From NCBI GenBank assembly GCA_002433675.1, contig DJIP01000196.1, positions 1 through 16,869 on the forward strand: DNA of 16,869 nt, written 5' to 3'. This document shows positions 15,538 to 16,869 of this stretch, piece after piece. How positions within the stretch are numbered: position 1 is the first letter of the stretch; each line of letters begins with the position of its first letter. The position numbers and the translations under genes are program-made. This DNA is from Halomonas halophila (GTDB lineage: Bacteria; Pseudomonadota; Gammaproteobacteria; Pseudomonadales; Halomonadaceae). The notes below the pieces were generated by a model that was not told the origin of the DNA, ran no database searches, and saw only the letters and a program-made list of their open reading frames with translations.

Positions 15538-15542
15538 GAGGA
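15538..15542 (+). promoter_or_regulatory. Shine-Dalgarno site of infA
   Basis: GAGGA lies 9 nt before the ATG at 15552. It supports the standard 72-residue protein rather than the longer open frame from 15408, which would run through the repeat array. Confidence 0.6.
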
Positions 15543-15551
15543 TTCGCCTAT

Positions 15552-15770
15552 ATGGCACGCGAAGACCATATCGAAATGGAAGGCGTGGTCGTCGACACCC
15601 TTCCCAACACCATGTTCCGGGTCGAACTGGAAAACGGCCACGTGGTGACCGCCCACATCTCGGGCAAGATGCGCAAGAACTACATCCGCATCCTGACCGG
15701 TGACAAGGTCAAGGTCGAGCTGACTCCCTACGACCTGTCCAAGGGTCGCATCGTCTACCGTTCCCGTTGA
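15552..15770 (+). CDS. infA: Translation initiation factor IF-1
   Basis: A 72-residue single OB-fold protein that occupies the ribosomal A site region of the 30S subunit and works with IF-2 and IF-3 in initiation. The sequence is near-canonical throughout: [19 protein letters not shown], then [20 protein letters not shown] and the end KGRIVYRSR. The length is exactly the usual 72. The ATG at 15552 follows GAGGA. The gene sits between bpt and clpA, as in many gammaproteobacteria. Its upstream region is the 85-bp repeat array, so its 5' leader, if transcription starts upstream, would be highly structured. No clear -35/-10 pair was found. Confidence 0.97.
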   Translation: MAREDHIEMEGVVVDTLPNTMFRVELENGHVVTAHISGKMRKNYIRILTGDKVKVELTPYDLSKGRIVYRSR

Positions 15771-15779
15771 GAACGGCCG

Positions 15780-15853
15780 GCGTCAGCGCGCCTCAGCGCC
15801 GACGCTACTTGCCGGTAACGCGCCTTAGCGGCGCGCCCCACCCCACCGGCAAG
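15780..15853 (+). terminator. Two consecutive hairpins after infA
   Basis: The first is GCGTCAGCGC (15780-15789) with GCGCCGACGC (15796-15805), one A-C mismatch. The second is nested: CTTGCCGGT (15808-15816) with ACCGGCAAG (15845-15853), enclosing CGCGCC (15819-15824) with GGCGCG (15830-15835). They begin 9 nt after the infA stop. No T-tract follows, so the terminator role is by position. Confidence 0.6.
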
Positions 15854-16011
15854 CGCAGCCCCCTTTCGCATGATCGCAAGACTCTGGTGCAGCACCAGCC
15901 CTGCTTAGCCTGACGCAGCAGGGCGGCACCGCTGCGTCGAAAAGGCGGGCAACGACCCGCTGCCGGGGCCTTGCACGATACAGCCGCTCAAGCCCTGCCG
16001 GCTACAAACGA

Positions 16012-16038
16012 CGACGCCCCGTCGTTGACGGGGCGTCG
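16012..16038 (-). terminator. Terminator hairpin after clpA
   Basis: A perfect 12-bp stem, CGACGCCCCGTC (16012-16023) with GACGGGGCGTCG (16027-16038), with a nominal GTT loop. On the minus strand it is followed by TCGTTTG. It is 115 nt beyond the clpA stop and faces infA convergently, so it may work in both directions. Confidence 0.7.
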
Positions 16039-16152
16039 CGTAGTTCCACCTCATGACCAGTCGAAGTAGCCGACTTGCTGACAGGCTCAGCAAGCAGGCT
16101 CAACAGGCAGACTTCAAGGGCTTGGACCCAGCCCAGTAGCCTGCCCCGACGC

Positions 16153-16869
16153 TCAAGGCGCGTCAGCCATCTCCACATCGGTAGACAGGTGAAGCTCTCC
16201 GTCTTCCAAACTGACGTGCACCAGGCCACCGTGCTCGGCCAGATCGCCGAACAGGATCATCTCGGCCAGGGGCTTTTTCAGTTTTTCCTGGATCAGTCGC
16301 GCCATGGGGCGGGCCCCCATATCCGGGTCGTAACCCATGGTCGCCAGCCAATCGCGCGCCTCGTCGTCCACCTCGAGCTGCACCCGTTTCTCGTCGAGCT
16401 GGGCCTGCAGTTCCACCAGGAACTTGTCGACCACATTGCGTACGACAGGCTTGGCCAGCGACGCGAACTGGATAATGCCATCCAGGCGGTTGCGGAACTC
16501 CGGCGTAAAGGTCTTGCGAATCGCCTCCATGGCATCGGTGGAGTGGTCCTGGGTCTGGAAACCGATCGAGCGACGCGTCGCGATCTCGACCCCGGCATTG
16601 GAGGTCATGATCAGGATGACGTGACGGAAATCCGCCTCGCGCCCGTTGTTGTCGGTCAGACGCCCGTGGTCCATGACCTGCAGCAGCAGGTTGAAGACCT
16701 CGGGGTGCGCCTTCTCGATCTCGTCGAGCAGCAGCACGCAATGGGGCTGCTTGGTGACCGCCTCGGTCAGCAGGCCGCCCTGGTCGTAGCCGACGTAGCC
16801 GGGAGGCGCGCCGATCAGCCGCGATACCGTGTGCCGTTCCATGTACTCGGACATGTCGAAGCGCAGCAG
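16153..16869 (-). CDS. clpA: ATP-dependent Clp protease ATP-binding subunit ClpA, C-terminal part (5' end outside window)
   Basis: About 238 residues of the second AAA+ module are present; the gene continues past the window end (LLRFDMSEYMERHTVSRL). Visible elements are the substrate-pore loop GAPPGYVGYDQGG, Walker B VLLLDEIEKAH, sensor 1 IMTSNAG, the arginine-finger region TPEFRNRLDGI, and sensor 2 MGARPMARLIQEKLKKPLAE. ClpA unfolds substrates, including N-degron proteins handed over by ClpS, into ClpP in the cytoplasm. The ClpP-docking loop (IGL/F type) should lie in this part; IGFQ at the sequence RRSIGFQTQD fits its usual place. The end is LSTDVEMADAP. It is convergent with infA. The neighbours aat and bpt make its N-degron substrates. 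Confidence 0.96.
   Translation of the reverse strand: MLRFDMSEYMERHTVSRLIGAPPGYVGYDQGGLLTEAVTKQPHCVLLLDEIEKAHPEVFNLLLQVMDHGRLTDNNGREADFRHVILIMTSNAGVEIATRRSIGFQTQDHSTDAMEAIRKTFTPEFRNRLDGIIQFASLAKPVVRNVVDKFLVELQAQLDEKRVQLEVDDEARDWLATMGYDPDMGARPMARLIQEKLKKPLAEMILFGDLAEHGGLVHVSLEDGELHLSTDVEMADAP

Larger units (their letters stand above)
15771..16152. other. Gene-free, hairpin-rich gap between infA and clpA
   Basis: No open frame with coding character and no tRNA: the T-loop GGTTCGAATCC type sequence is absent on both strands, although E. coli carries serW near here. Besides the infA and clpA hairpins it contains CTGGTG-CAG-CACCAG (15884-15898), GCCCTGCT/AGCAGGGC (15898-15905 with 15917-15924), GACGCAGC/GCTGCGTC (15912-15919 with 15931-15938) and GCGGG/CCCGC (15945-15949 with 15956-15960). 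The second and third share bases 15917-15919 and cannot form together. Confidence 0.6.

Noticed and set aside
15014..15656. Two minus-strand open frames across the 85-bp repeats (similar peptides such as AAFQYPR-QMAKADG)
   Set aside because: The repeat period is 84-87 bp, so the frame shifts between units. The second frame also runs into antisense infA. The peptide likeness comes from the DNA repeats.
15771..16152. tRNA-Ser gene, expected by comparison with E. coli serW near infA-clpA
   Set aside because: No cloverleaf or T-loop signature on either strand; the inverted repeats have the wrong spacing.

Overview
The window is a stretch of GC-rich gammaproteobacterial chromosome. Gene content and order (lolA, ftsK, aat, bpt/ate, infA, clpA) match the Pseudomonadales/Oceanospirillales arrangement, and I infer a Halomonas-like halophile. 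That placement rests on gene order, high GC and general protein resemblance, not on a database search. Coding density is high. There is no phage, insertion sequence, tRNA, rRNA or CRISPR array.

Left part (1-3210): the C-terminal end of a zinc-dependent nucleoside deaminase (+) faces a convergent pair on the minus strand, an aspartate/glutamate racemase-family gene followed by a YcbX-like MOSC protein. A divergent EamA-type membrane transporter (+) follows. Two short-period tandem repeats lie here: 12 bp x4 inside the MOSC gene, and 6 bp x6 between the racemase and the MOSC gene.

Middle part (3240-8670): four minus-strand genes form an acyl-CoA catabolic set. In transcription order they are a DmdC-like acyl-CoA dehydrogenase, a DmdB-like acyl-CoA synthetase, a 3-hydroxyacyl-CoA dehydrogenase and an enoyl-CoA hydratase. 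Together they would activate an acid, desaturate the acyl-CoA, hydrate it and oxidise the 3-hydroxyacyl-CoA. No thiolase is present. Hairpins after the first two genes suggest several transcripts rather than one tight operon. Two of the genes clearly start at GTG, as their Shine-Dalgarno positions and family lengths show.

Right part (8846-16869): ftsK followed by lolA (minus), then divergent aat and bpt (plus; the two aminoacyl-tRNA-protein transferases of the N-degron pathway), infA (plus), and the C-terminal part of clpA (minus). ClpA is the unfoldase that, with ClpS and ClpP, degrades the proteins tagged by Aat and Bpt, so tagging and degradation genes sit together. Compared with the Pseudomonas order as I recall it, trxB (between ftsK and aat) and rarA (after lolA) are absent.

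The most unusual structure is the roughly 555-bp gap between bpt and infA. It holds four and a half tandem copies of an ~85-bp unit. Each unit can form a hairpin, and the pairing is kept even in the copies whose arm sequence differs. The period is not a multiple of three, so it is not protein-coding. The gap between infA and clpA is a second gene-free stretch dense in inverted repeats.
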